DNA of 64,000 bases, from the NCBI GenBank assembly GCA_043554545.1, contig CP121337.1:2418001-2482000 (forward strand). Reading direction: 5' to 3'. The notes beneath the pieces are model-generated. The model was not told the DNA's origin. It ran no database searches and saw only the letters and a program-made list of their open reading frames with translations. The position numbers and the translations under genes were made by a program. This DNA is from UBA7330 sp043554545 (lineage in GTDB: Bacteria > Bacteroidota > Bacteroidia > Cytophagales > Cyclobacteriaceae). The stretch's first letter is position 1; the number at the start of each line of letters is the position of its first letter. Shown here piece by piece: positions 34,992 to 43,475 of the stretch.

Positions 34992-35910
34992 GCTTCTTTT
35001 CTTTGTGTACTTCACTTTGAATTAACCCTTCGTATAATTCACGTAACTTTTTGGTCATTCTACCCTGAACACCACCTCCAATGGTTCTCCCATCTATCTT
35101 TATCACCGGAGTCAACCCCCCGAAGGTACCAGTCACAAAGGATTCATCAGCATCATAGACATCAAATAAGGAAAAGTTCTTCTCCAAACATTTGATTTCA
35201 TTTTGTTCGCAAACTTTGATTAGGCTTCCACGGGTAATTCCGTTCATGCAATATTCCGGAGTGGACGTCCATACCTCTTCACCTCTCACAATAAAAAAGT
35301 TGGTTGCGTTACAGGTAGCTACAAAACCATTTACATCCAACATCAAGGCCTCGTCGGCTCCTGCCTCTAATGCTTGATAAAGGGCCTGAACCTCATGCAG
35401 TTTGCTGTGACAATTAAGCCGTGGGTCCAAATAATCTGGTGAACCCCTTCGAACCGTACTTGTAAATAGGGTAATCCCTGCATCTCTGGTTGTCGTATCT
35501 GCAATTTTATGTTCTGCGATGATCACCACATTAGGTCCCGAAATGGTTAGCCGGGGATCCTGTGAGGGCGTCTTTTTAATTCCTCTGGTAACCATGATCC
35601 TTACATGTACATGATCCTTCATCTCGTTGGCAGCTAAAGTCTTCCAGATCATTTCAACAAGATCATTTTGACTAAATGGTAAGTCCATGCCAATTGCCTT
35701 TGCTCCTTGCCATAAGCGCTTTAAATGAAGGTCCTGAAATACGAGGGTACCCTGATGTAGCCTGAGCGCTTCCCAAACACCATCACCTACCAGGTAGCCA
35801 CTATCAAAGACAGATATTTTCGCATCTTCTCTCGAAAACAATGCTCCATTTATCATTATTTTTATTTGATCATTTCTATGATCCGGTACGGCCGTATGTG
35901 TCCCTTTCAT
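34984..35910 (-). CDS. class IV PLP-dependent aminotransferase (BCAT/D-AAT fold)
   Basis: 308 residues. 'VFDSGYLVGDGVWEALR' at the N-terminus, 'LNCHSKLHEVQALYQA' with the catalytic Schiff-base Lys (~175), 'GADEALMLDVNGFV', 'CMNGITRGSLIKVCEQ' (phosphate-binding) and 'ADESFVTGTFGGLTPV' are class IV fold-type IV hallmarks. The position of the glutamate that normally contacts the PLP ring nitrogen (ExxxxN) holds Thr: 'ATCNATNFF'. The gene overlaps the downstream sulfotransferase-like gene by 8 bp. It may be a transaminase for an unusual amino acid, or a lyase; the branched-chain label would be over-specific. Confidence 0.85.
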   Translation of the reverse strand: MKGTHTAVPDHRNDQIKIMINGALFSREDAKISVFDSGYLVGDGVWEALRLHQGTLVFQDLHLKRLWQGAKAIGMDLPFSQNDLVEMIWKTLAANEMKDHVHVRIMVTRGIKKTPSQDPRLTISGPNVVIIAEHKIADTTTRDAGITLFTSTVRRGSPDYLDPRLNCHSKLHEVQALYQALEAGADEALMLDVNGFVATCNATNFFIVRGEEVWTSTPEYCMNGITRGSLIKVCEQNEIKCLEKNFSLFDVYDADESFVTGTFGGLTPVIKIDGRTIGGGVQGRMTKKLRELYEGLIQSEVHKEKKHG

Positions 35911-36011
35911 GGTTATTATAGTTAAAAACTTAAAATATGAGCTCCATTTTGAGTAGCATTTTTTTGGATAGCTTTACGCCCTTAAAATAACTGGATAAAA
36001 ATCACAAAAAG

Positions 36012-36395
36012 ATGAAATTTGAACACTTTGCAATTAATGTTGCTGATCCGAGCACTCTGGCAAAATGGTATACAGAAAATCTGGGAGCTAAAGTAATTCA
36101 TGAAATTGACAATAAAGCTGAAACTAAATTTCTGGCAGATTCAGATGGCCATGTTTTTTTAGAGATTTATAACAACCCAAAAGGCACCTACCTATCATTT
36201 AATGATTTACACGTGCTGGGATTTCATATAGCTTTTGTTTCCAATGATTCTGCTAAAGACCGTGATCGCTTATCTGAAAAAGGTGCAGTACTAGTAGAAG
36301 AAGTTAAACCAAATGAAGGATCATTATTGGTCATGATGAGAGACCCCTGGGGGATTCCTTTACAGCTTTGTCAAAGAGATACACCCATGGGCTAA
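36012..36395 (+). CDS. VOC-family (glyoxalase/bleomycin-resistance fold) protein
   Basis: 127 residues. 'MKFEHFAINVADPSTLAKWYTENLGAKV' elements show the first beta-alpha-beta-beta-beta module with a metal-site His at residue 5. The second module has 'HVLGFHIAFVSND' and 'MRDPWGIPLQLCQR', with Glu of 'VFLEIYNN' as a likely further ligand. Small VOC proteins are metal-dependent isomerases, dioxygenases or binding proteins; no specific substrate can be named. It ends 1 bp before the convergent SDR gene. Confidence 0.82.
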   Translation: MKFEHFAINVADPSTLAKWYTENLGAKVIHEIDNKAETKFLADSDGHVFLEIYNNPKGTYLSFNDLHVLGFHIAFVSNDSAKDRDRLSEKGAVLVEEVKPNEGSLLVMMRDPWGIPLQLCQRDTPMG

Positions 36396-36396
36396 A

Positions 36397-37188
36397 TCAA
36401 ACCAGGGAGCTCATCGCTCGATCCAGGTGAACATATCCGCCATCTACCACCATCCATTGACCGGTAGTGTGCGCACTTTGTTCACTTAACAGAAAGACGG
36501 TCATTGCCGCAATTTCCTCTGAAGTTGTCATGCGCTTGCCTAGGGGTATTCTGGCAGTGATTTCTGATAGTTTCTTTTGAGGGTCATCAAAAGTATTGAC
36601 CCACTTTTCATAGAGTGGTGTCATGACCTCAGCCGGAAGGATGGCATTGACCCGGATATCATAGGGAGCTAATTCAACAGCCCATTCCCTGGTAAGGGCA
36701 ATTTGTGCTCCTTTGCTTGCAGCATATCCAGAAGTGCCCCCCTGTCCAGTCAGGCAGGTTTTTGAACTAATATTGACAATAGAACCTTTGTTTTTCTTGA
36801 GATATGGCAATGCGTAATACACCATATCATAATAGTGCATCAGGTTAAGGTTCACCGATGCACGAAACTGCTCCGGACTACCTTGCACCAAACCTGCGCC
36901 ATCATTAACCCCTGCATTATTGACGACTCCATCTAAGGCGCCAAATTTTTCAACAGCTTGCTCAATTACTTTTTTACAAGCTCCATCTTCAGACAATTCG
37001 ATAAGAACACTCAGCCCTTTGACGCCCTGCGCTTCCATCCACTTTACAAGTTCATTACCTTCTTTCTCAGATCTGCCCGCGATAACTACATTCGCACCTT
37101 CTTCTGCCAATGTTTTGGAAATGGCCTCACCTATTCCCTTAGCTCCACCTGATACTACAAAGGTCTTTCCTGATAATTTTAAATCCAT
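36397..37188 (-). CDS. short-chain dehydrogenase/reductase (SDR)
   Basis: 263 residues. The NAD(P)-binding loop 'SGGAKGIG' (13-20), 'NNAG' (90-93) and the catalytic Ser142, Tyr155 and Lys159 ('GYAASKGAQ') are all intact. 'AGRS' at the end of strand 2 suggests NADP preference. The C-terminal 'TGQWMVVDGGYVHLDR' is the classical SDR end. Similar enzymes act on sugars, fatty acids or alcohols; the substrate is not evident from neighbours. Confidence 0.9.
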   Translation of the reverse strand: MDLKLSGKTFVVSGGAKGIGEAISKTLAEEGANVVIAGRSEKEGNELVKWMEAQGVKGLSVLIELSEDGACKKVIEQAVEKFGALDGVVNNAGVNDGAGLVQGSPEQFRASVNLNLMHYYDMVYYALPYLKKNKGSIVNISSKTCLTGQGGTSGYAASKGAQIALTREWAVELAPYDIRVNAILPAEVMTPLYEKWVNTFDDPQKKLSEITARIPLGKRMTTSEEIAAMTVFLLSEQSAHTTGQWMVVDGGYVHLDRAMSSLV

Positions 37189-37338
37189 GAATTACTAATG
37201 TTGTTAATGAGACAATATACTCCACCATTTTAGTTAAGTACACGCTATGACGCCTTACAAATTTGAGTGTGTCAATTGCAAATAATACCCCACCTAAAAT
37301 GAATATCAATTTTCATATGGGCATTAAATTACTCAAAA

Positions 37339-39606
37339 TTATTTCTTTGAAGGAAGACTCCACTTAACACCCAGGTATATTTCTCTTCCATGAATAGGAG
37401 AATACGCATACGCTGTGTCAAAATTATCACTAAACCCAGGACTTGAATTTGGATCATTATACCCTGTAAGCGGAGACCAAGGCTGGATATAGTCTAACAT
37501 GTTCTGAACCCCGAAGTAAATACCCAGACCTTTATTCAAGTCTTTGGATACCTGAATATTATGAATGGAAAAGCTATTAGAGATTGTAGGCCTGCTATCA
37601 CTCAGTATATTGCCCTCATCATTCAGATCATAGACTGTTGGTAATTGCATAGGACCTGTATACCTACCTGTATAAGAAAAACTCCATTTAGACTTTTTCA
37701 ATTTATAATTCATGGTAAAAACACCAGAAGAAGCAGGTGAAAACTCGATCGCTCTTTTGGTTCCGTTTTCCATCTCACTGACATCCTGTATATTAAAACC
37801 AATATTAAATGAAAGCGGAAAATCAAATTGGTGCTGAACATTTATACCCACCCCTTTACTGGTGGCATAACCGTTTGTGTTTTCATATAAGATCTGATTC
37901 TGAACCTCATAGTTTGGCGTAATTTTGTTAGAAAAATAGGTATAGAACACATCCAGGTCAAACATGCCCTGCGCGTTGCCAAATGTATAAACATGATTCA
38001 AATTGAATGATAAATTATATGACTCTTCAGGTAACAATTCCTCAGCAATTACAACTTCACGCTGACCCGTAACAAATGCATGATCTTCAGTAAATAAATT
38101 GACTACCCTAAACCCGGTTCCAAAGTTGGTCCGAAAGGTAGTCCACTCACCCGGCTTAGCTTTGATATTTAACCTGGGTGAGAAAATGAAATCATGTGCT
38201 TCATAATGATCTAATCTAGCTCCACCCAATACGGTAAGGTGAGGATTTAACTCCCATTCATCCTGAATAAATATACCCGGTATGTATTGTCTCTGCGCGC
38301 CATTTTCGAATCTAGCCTGAGTGGCTACTGTGTTATCATCATAGACCTGATATCTATTTGTAATACCAGCTAAAATATCATGCTTGTTGAATCTATTATT
38401 CCAGGTAAGGTTTGTAAATAGTATTTGCTGTGAAGCCTGATAATTGGCCTCTCCATAATAACTATCCTGATCATGGGTACTTAAGGAATAATTCAATTTA
38501 GTGTTTGATAAAACGGGGAGTTCAAATATTCCAAAAACCTCAGCTCGCCGGGTGTATATACTTTCACCGTATATCTGATCACTTCCCCGTAATTGCTGGT
38601 AGTTCCTGTCTTTTAAAAACTCCTCTACTCCATTTCTGCGGTCTTCGTAATAATATTTTGCAGCTAAATCAAATCGCTTTCCGGATTTTCTGTGTATATC
38701 CCACTTGGTAAACAGTGAAAGCCGATCCATGTTGATATTATCATTGAATCCATCTTCATTTTCGTCATCAAAACCCATCATATAGGCATGGTTCACACCA
38801 ATAAATCCTTTGCTTTTCCCAAGCCTGGGCGCCATCGAAATATTTGCAAAAGACTCTAAATGGGAGGTCCCCATCACATCAACCGATATAGCCGGTTGAT
38901 TAGCCGGATCCTTGGTGATGATGTTTATAACCCCTGCTACAGCCTCTGATCCATAGAGTGTAGAACTTGGTCCTTTTATTACCTCAAACCGGTCAATAAT
39001 CGTGCTTGGAATTCCATTGAGACCATAAACAGCAGCCAGGTTTCCATAGATTGGTGACCCATCCATCAATATAGCGGTGTAGGGACCGGGCAAACCATTA
39101 ATAGAAATACTATTGGTAAAGCATACGCCACAAGCCACTACCTCCTGAACACCATTTACTAAGGAAATCCCTTCTACTATACTTGATGCCGCAGTTGGCA
39201 AGTAAGTGTTTAGATAATCTGATGTTACTACCTCAATTTTAACCGGAGACTGGGAAACAAAAGTTGGATTCATCGTACCTGTAACAACCAGTTCATCAAT
39301 GGTCAGCAAGCTTTCAGTTAATACGATGTCAAAAGACTCAACATCATCCGAAATTGAAAGCTCAGAAAGTCGTGTTTTGTGACCGACAAATCGTGTTTCT
39401 ATTTTGTAAACTCCGGCAGGAATGTCTTTCAAGGTAAAATCCCCATTTTCGTCAGTCACAGTGGCATAGTCTGTCTCTAATATACGTACAGTCGCACCGG
39501 GAACAACCCCAGTTTCTCCACTTACTGAACCAGAAAAGATATATTGTGCCAGTAGTGCATTCGGTAGAAGTAAAACCGATAAAAAAAATATGTAAAGCCT
39601 TTTCAT
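37339..39606 (-). CDS. TonB-dependent outer membrane receptor
   Basis: 755 residues from the ATG giving a clean signal peptide ('LLPNALLAQ'); a longer frame starts 39 bp upstream. Domain order: CarboxypepD_reg-like (~20-100, 'GSVSGETGVVPGATVRI'), plug (~105-215, with 'SISINGLPGPYTAILMDGSPIYG' elements and 'STLYGSEAVAGVINIIT'), then a beta-barrel of about 22 strands ending 'REIYLGVKWSL'. The plug contains a 'CGVC' pair. It imports a TonB-dependent substrate such as a siderophore, cobalamin or metal complex; no ligand-binding partner gene (SusD, periplasmic binder, ABC) is adjacent, so the ligand is unknown. Confidence 0.92.
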   Translation of the reverse strand: MKRLYIFFLSVLLLPNALLAQYIFSGSVSGETGVVPGATVRILETDYATVTDENGDFTLKDIPAGVYKIETRFVGHKTRLSELSISDDVESFDIVLTESLLTIDELVVTGTMNPTFVSQSPVKIEVVTSDYLNTYLPTAASSIVEGISLVNGVQEVVACGVCFTNSISINGLPGPYTAILMDGSPIYGNLAAVYGLNGIPSTIIDRFEVIKGPSSTLYGSEAVAGVINIITKDPANQPAISVDVMGTSHLESFANISMAPRLGKSKGFIGVNHAYMMGFDDENEDGFNDNINMDRLSLFTKWDIHRKSGKRFDLAAKYYYEDRRNGVEEFLKDRNYQQLRGSDQIYGESIYTRRAEVFGIFELPVLSNTKLNYSLSTHDQDSYYGEANYQASQQILFTNLTWNNRFNKHDILAGITNRYQVYDDNTVATQARFENGAQRQYIPGIFIQDEWELNPHLTVLGGARLDHYEAHDFIFSPRLNIKAKPGEWTTFRTNFGTGFRVVNLFTEDHAFVTGQREVVIAEELLPEESYNLSFNLNHVYTFGNAQGMFDLDVFYTYFSNKITPNYEVQNQILYENTNGYATSKGVGINVQHQFDFPLSFNIGFNIQDVSEMENGTKRAIEFSPASSGVFTMNYKLKKSKWSFSYTGRYTGPMQLPTVYDLNDEGNILSDSRPTISNSFSIHNIQVSKDLNKGLGIYFGVQNMLDYIQPWSPLTGYNDPNSSPGFSDNFDTAYAYSPIHGREIYLGVKWSLPSKK

Positions 39607-39711
39607 ATTCAATGTGTGCGCTAAATTATATATTAGTTTACACAAAACATAATTTTAGACTAACCTAAATTTATTAACATAATTATTTATCACGATCAAA
39701 TCAGTAGTTTT

Positions 39712-41568
39712 TTAGTTTACTCCTAAGGTAAAATAGAATAAGGCTCCATTATCGGGTGTTGATTCCACCCATATGTCTCCTTCATGAATTAATACCACCT
39801 TTGCACAGGTTGCCAGGCCGAGTCCTGTCCCCTCATATAATTCTTTAGCATGTAACCTTTGAAATATTTGAAATATTCTATCATGGTGTTTTGAAGCAAT
39901 CCCAATTCCATTATCACTTACGTAAAAGACCCTGGAATTTCCTTCCGTTTTCACCCCAATCTTGATCTTAAGGGGTTCTCCCGGCTTCTTAAACTTTATG
40001 GCATTACTAATCAAATTTTGATACAAAATGCCAAGCTGTACTTCATTTCCTTTTACAACCGGCAATTCTTCCACTTCAATTTCAGCGCCAGATTTGCCAA
40101 CGGACGCCTGCAAGTCAGATACGACCTCGCTGACAAGAGAGCTCATATCTACAGATGCCATAGTTACCTGTCCATCCATCCGATTGTATTCCAGTAAACC
40201 TTCAATTAGATTATTCATTCTTGTGGCTGAATTGCCAATAAAGTCAAATAGCTGTTTTATGTCGGGGCTGAACTCGTCATAGCTTTCTTCCTTGAGGATG
40301 TTCAAGAGGCTAATGATGGTATTTAAGGGTTCTTTCAAATCATGGGATGATATATAAGTGAACTGCTGGAGTTCTTTGTTTTTCTGTTCCAGTGTTCTTG
40401 CATATTTCTCCATTTTTTCTTCCGCATTTTTTTTTGCGGTTATATCACTCATAACAGCCACCAAATGAAGCGGGTCTCCTTTAGTATCCTTTACCATAGA
40501 AACAATCAACTGAACCCATACGATATGTCCTTTTTTATGAAAATACCTTTTTTCTAACTTATAGCTTTGTCTTTTCCCTGCTAAGAGTTCTTGCAACAAA
40601 TTCAAGTTCTGTTGTAAATCATCAGGATGCGTAATATCTTTAAAAGTGAGGGGTTCAAGTTCCATTAAACTATACCCTACAATCTGACAAAACCTTTGAT
40701 TTACTTTTATCCAGCTACCATCCATGCCCGCAATAGCCAGACCTACGGCTGAATAATCAAAAGCTCCCCGAAACCATTCCTCACTGAGTCTTAGCTTTTC
40801 CTGGTCCTCTTTCCTTTGTGTAATGTCTTCGGTATACATCAAAAGCCCACCGATTTTTCCGGTTGTCAAATACCAGGGTCTTATTTCCCAACTCAAATAT
40901 TGCACAGATGCATCATGTCTAATAAAGCGTGATTCTTTACTTGTATTAACCTGTCCTTTAAGACAATCTCTATGGATTTTCTTCCAATCTTCTCCAATCT
41001 CAGGAAAGATCTCGTAATGAGATCTTCCTATTAACTCGACTCCCTCCAACTGATAATCCTCAATCCACTTTTTGGAAACAGCCAAATACTTCATCTCCAT
41101 ATCAAACATGGCAATCGCGGTAGGTGCTTGCTCAATGAATATTCTATTGATATGCTCCCTTTCTTTCAAAAGATCTTCGGCTAGCTTCTCTTTTGTGATA
41201 TCCCAATTAGCCCCGATCATACGCAATGCGTTTCCAGTATTATCTCTGAATACTTTGGCTTTTGCCCTTATGTACCTGACCATGCCATCAGGCCAGACTA
41301 CACGAAATTCTGTGTTAAAATCTTTCTCCTCAGTAATCGCTTGTTGTACCTCTTTAACAGCCTTTTCCAGGTCTTCTGGATGAATTCTATTTTTCCAGAA
41401 ATGATTAGCTCCATCAAAGTCAGATCTTTCTACACAGTAGAGTTCAAACATGATATCGTCCCATACCAGTTTTTGCTCAACAATATCATATTCCCACAAG
41501 CCAATTCTTGCTGATTTTGTAGCCAAAGCATATCTTTCGGCTAATACAGATTGGATTTCATTTTTCAA
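39712..41568 (-). CDS. multi-PAS sensor histidine kinase
   Basis: 618 residues, no membrane span, so cytoplasmic. Three PAS/PAC units: ~10-130 ('HPEDLEKAV', 'RVVWPDGMVRYI'), ~140-255 ('PTAIAMFDMEMKYLAVS') and ~262-385 ('ITHPDDLQQNL'). A HisKA dimerisation helix has the phospho-acceptor in 'YISSHDLKEPLN' (~His407); HATPase_c shows the N box 'NLISNAIKFKKP', G1 'DNGIGI' and G2 'GTGLGLA'. It lies 7 bp after the Hpt gene and forms a phosphorelay operon with it and the broken receiver. A single-domain response regulator is encoded divergently. The signal is probably cytosolic (redox, ligand or light). Confidence 0.92.
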   Translation of the reverse strand: MKNEIQSVLAERYALATKSARIGLWEYDIVEQKLVWDDIMFELYCVERSDFDGANHFWKNRIHPEDLEKAVKEVQQAITEEKDFNTEFRVVWPDGMVRYIRAKAKVFRDNTGNALRMIGANWDITKEKLAEDLLKEREHINRIFIEQAPTAIAMFDMEMKYLAVSKKWIEDYQLEGVELIGRSHYEIFPEIGEDWKKIHRDCLKGQVNTSKESRFIRHDASVQYLSWEIRPWYLTTGKIGGLLMYTEDITQRKEDQEKLRLSEEWFRGAFDYSAVGLAIAGMDGSWIKVNQRFCQIVGYSLMELEPLTFKDITHPDDLQQNLNLLQELLAGKRQSYKLEKRYFHKKGHIVWVQLIVSMVKDTKGDPLHLVAVMSDITAKKNAEEKMEKYARTLEQKNKELQQFTYISSHDLKEPLNTIISLLNILKEESYDEFSPDIKQLFDFIGNSATRMNNLIEGLLEYNRMDGQVTMASVDMSSLVSEVVSDLQASVGKSGAEIEVEELPVVKGNEVQLGILYQNLISNAIKFKKPGEPLKIKIGVKTEGNSRVFYVSDNGIGIASKHHDRIFQIFQRLHAKELYEGTGLGLATCAKVVLIHEGDIWVESTPDNGALFYFTLGVN

Positions 41569-41575
41569 TCAGACA

Positions 41576-41938
41576 CTATTTAAGGAACAATTTACTCAAC
41601 TCCTTCTTAAGGATATTGAGCACAACTTCCAGTTCATTAACCAGGCCATTAATCGTATTCATATCTGATGACTTTCCGATTTTTATTTTTAAATCTTCAA
41701 TAACAGATGTACCTATTACATTGCTAGAGCCTTTCATTTCATGGGCTATCTCCTTTAACATCTTTTGGTCATTGCCTGTAAATGCAACTTGAATTGATTT
41801 CAAACAATCATAATTTTCATTGAGATATGCATTTAGAAGCGCTTGTATATCTCCACTATATTGTTCTTTTAAAAAAATAATATTTTTCAGGTTTTGATTA
41901 CTCACAGATAAATCCTTTAACGACTCCTTCCAAAACAC
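41576..41938 (-). CDS. Hpt-domain phosphotransfer protein
   Basis: 120 residues, all helical. 'EIAHEMKGSSNVIG' contains the phospho-acceptor His66 in the classical HxxKGSS-type context, followed by the long helix typical of Hpt four-helix bundles. It would shuttle phosphate between the PAS kinase encoded 7 bp downstream and a receiver domain. The start overlaps the end of the receiver frame by 41 bp, indicating that receiver and Hpt derive from one transcript or from an ancestral fused hybrid protein. Confidence 0.82.
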   Translation of the reverse strand: MFWKESLKDLSVSNQNLKNIIFLKEQYSGDIQALLNAYLNENYDCLKSIQVAFTGNDQKMLKEIAHEMKGSSNVIGTSVIEDLKIKIGKSSDMNTINGLVNELEVVLNILKKELSKLFLK

Positions 41939-42270
41939 TTCTGTTTACAGGTTTTCTCAAGTAATAATCAACAATCAGTTCAATGCTTGTCCTTAACAAG
42001 GGTTCTTGACCAGCCGCTATGATGACAATAATTGGAATCCCTGCTGTAATATTGACTGATTTCATATCAACCATCAGATCAGCACCATTCTTCTCTGGCA
42101 TTTGAAGGTCAATGATTGCCAGATCTATTTGTTTAGTCGCCAATATCTCCTTCTCCTTATGATAATTAGCAGACAAAAGAAAGAGTACCTCTGCATTGAT
42201 GTCCAAGCGTTTATATTTAATATCTAAGTCTTGTGGTAGGACTATCTTCTAAAACCAAAACTGTTTTCAA
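41898..42270 (-). pseudogene. frameshifted response-regulator receiver domain
   Basis: The intact part, from a TTG at 42206, encodes 102 residues with the phospho-acceptor Asp in 'LAIIDLQMPEKNG' and the conserved Lys in 'YYLRKPVN', but lacks strand 1 and the acidic pocket. Just upstream, in another frame, a TTG at 42270 opens 'KTVLVLEDSPTTRLRY', an unmistakable receiver N-terminus, and ends at TAA near 42220. Removing one base there joins the two into a normal-length receiver. So this is a 1-nt insertion, a sequencing error, or less likely programmed frameshifting. It heads the Hpt-kinase operon. Confidence 0.7.
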
Positions 42271-42387
42271 TTTAAGTAAGATAAATTTAGGAGTTACGGT
42301 TAATAAAGGTAATTGATTTGATAAAAAACTATATATTTAATTCTCACAATGTAATCATTCTAACATCTGTTGCAACCAGCAATTCCA

Positions 42388-42801
42388 ATGGATAATAAGT
42401 TGAAATGTATACTCCTTGTGGATGACGATCACGCTACTAATTTCATTCACAAAAGGTTACTCAATAATATTGAGTGCAGTGAAAAGATTGTCATCCACTC
42501 TGATGCACGAGAGGCACTACAAATATTCAAAGAGAATATTGATTTTCAGGAAAGACCTATATTGGTCATGTTGGATATTAATATGCCGGAAATGAGTGGA
42601 TGGGAATTTCTAGATGAATTTAATAATCTGGCAGAAAAAAAGAAAAAGGGGGTCAAAATCGCAATGGTTACTACTTCAATAAATCCTGATGATATGCAGT
42701 TAGCTAAGTCTAAAAATGCTGATTACTATCTTTGTAAACCGTTAAAAAAAGAAGAAATAAATCACTTAGTTCAGGAAATAACTAGCCAACAAATAAACTG
42801 A
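42388..42801 (+). CDS. single-domain response regulator
   Basis: 137 residues: receiver domain only. Acidic pocket 'LLVDDDH' (12-14), phospho-acceptor Asp63 in 'VMLDINMPEMSGWEF', 'MVTTS' switch Thr, and Lys in 'YYLCKPLKK'. The 'KRLLNN' and 'NMPEMSGWEFL' wording is that of the Rcp1-type regulators that Bacteroidota pair with PAS kinases; the divergent kinase/Hpt operon is the obvious partner. The frame extends 18 bp upstream to a TTG, but the ATG at 42388 gives the standard N-terminus. Terminator hairpin 9 bp downstream. Confidence 0.9.
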   Translation: MDNKLKCILLVDDDHATNFIHKRLLNNIECSEKIVIHSDAREALQIFKENIDFQERPILVMLDINMPEMSGWEFLDEFNNLAEKKKKGVKIAMVTTSINPDDMQLAKSKNADYYLCKPLKKEEINHLVQEITSQQIN

Positions 42802-42810
42802 TATAAAACA

Positions 42811-42835
42811 AAAAAGGTGTCCTGCGACACCTTTT
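42811..42835. terminator. bidirectional terminator between response regulator and rplT
   Basis: Perfect 10-bp stem (AAAAGGTGTC / GACACCTTTT) with a 4-nt CTGC loop. A-run on the left and T-run on the right let it serve both convergent transcripts. Confidence 0.88.
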
Positions 42836-42858
42836 CTATTACCAAACATTAAAGTTTG

Positions 42859-43203
42859 TTATTTCTTCACTTTACCAACTATTTCTTTGAAAGCATCTGG
42901 ATGATTCATTGCCAGATCAGCCAAAACCTTACGGTTTATATCTATGTTGGCTTTCTTCAGACCATTCATGAACTGTGAGTATGACATATCATAGGTCCTC
43001 ACTGCAGCATTGATTCTTTGAATCCACAATGCCCTAAACTCTCTTTTCTTTACTTTTCTGTCCCGATATGCATATTGCATACTCTTGTCAACCGCATTCT
43101 TCGCGACAGTCCAAACATTCTTTCTTCTTCCAAAAAAACCTTTGGCTTGTTTAAATACTTTCTTTTTTCTAGCCCTGGAGGCTACATGATTTACTGATCT
43201 CAT
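42859..43203 (-). CDS. rplT: 50S ribosomal protein L20
   Basis: 114 residues, full length. 'VASRARKKKVFKQAKGFFGRRKN' elements at the N-terminus form the long basic tail that threads into 23S rRNA; 'YAYRDRKVKKREFRALWIQRINAAVR' elements and 'YSQFMNGLKKANIDINRKVLADLA' follow, all standard for bL20. It is needed early in 50S assembly and in other bacteria represses its own operon by binding the mRNA. Last gene of thrS-infC-rpmI-rplT, 73 bp after rpmI; that gap holds a small AACCA/TGGTT hairpin that could be part of such control, but this is not demonstrated. Confidence 0.98.
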   Translation of the reverse strand: MRSVNHVASRARKKKVFKQAKGFFGRRKNVWTVAKNAVDKSMQYAYRDRKVKKREFRALWIQRINAAVRTYDMSYSQFMNGLKKANIDINRKVLADLAMNHPDAFKEIVGKVKK

Positions 43204-43276
43204 TTTCTTTGATTTTGATGATTGGAGTCAGATTCCTGAACTTAAAACCAATCCTCTGGTTAATTTAAATTAACAG

Positions 43277-43471
43277 TTAGATGTTGAGCATACTTTTTAT
43301 GTTCTTCTCATCTACTTTTTTTACCAATCCCATGTGTCTAAGGTTTCGCTTTTGCTTGGTCTCCTTCTTGGTCAGGATGTGATTTTTGAAAGCATGCTTC
43401 CGCTTAATCTTCCCTGTTCCGGTGACCTTAAACCTTTTCTTAGCACTAGACTTAGTTTTTACTTTCGGCAT
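43277..43471 (-). CDS. rpmI: 50S ribosomal protein L35
   Basis: 64 residues from the ATG giving 'MPKVKTKSSAKKRFKVTGTGK', the universal bL35 start; a longer frame upstream merely runs through the end of infC. 'KRKHAFKNHILTKKETKQKRNLR' elements and the 'VKKVDEKNIKSML' end are typical. It lies 4 bp after the infC stop and so is probably translationally coupled to it. Confidence 0.97.
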   Translation of the reverse strand: MPKVKTKSSAKKRFKVTGTGKIKRKHAFKNHILTKKETKQKRNLRHMGLVKKVDEKNIKSMLNI

Positions 43472-43475
43472 TTTT

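Noticed and set aside
34269..37188. Sulfonolipid (capnine-type) biosynthesis cluster from sulfotransferase-like, aminotransferase and SDR genes
   Set aside because: No cysteate synthase-like or AOS-family acyltransferase gene is nearby, and the sulfotransferase-like protein belongs to a different known pairing.
43204..43276. AACCA/TGGTT hairpin in the rpmI-rplT gap as an L20 autoregulatory element
   Set aside because: Too short and no match to a known L20 leader that I can verify; mentioned only in the rplT entry.
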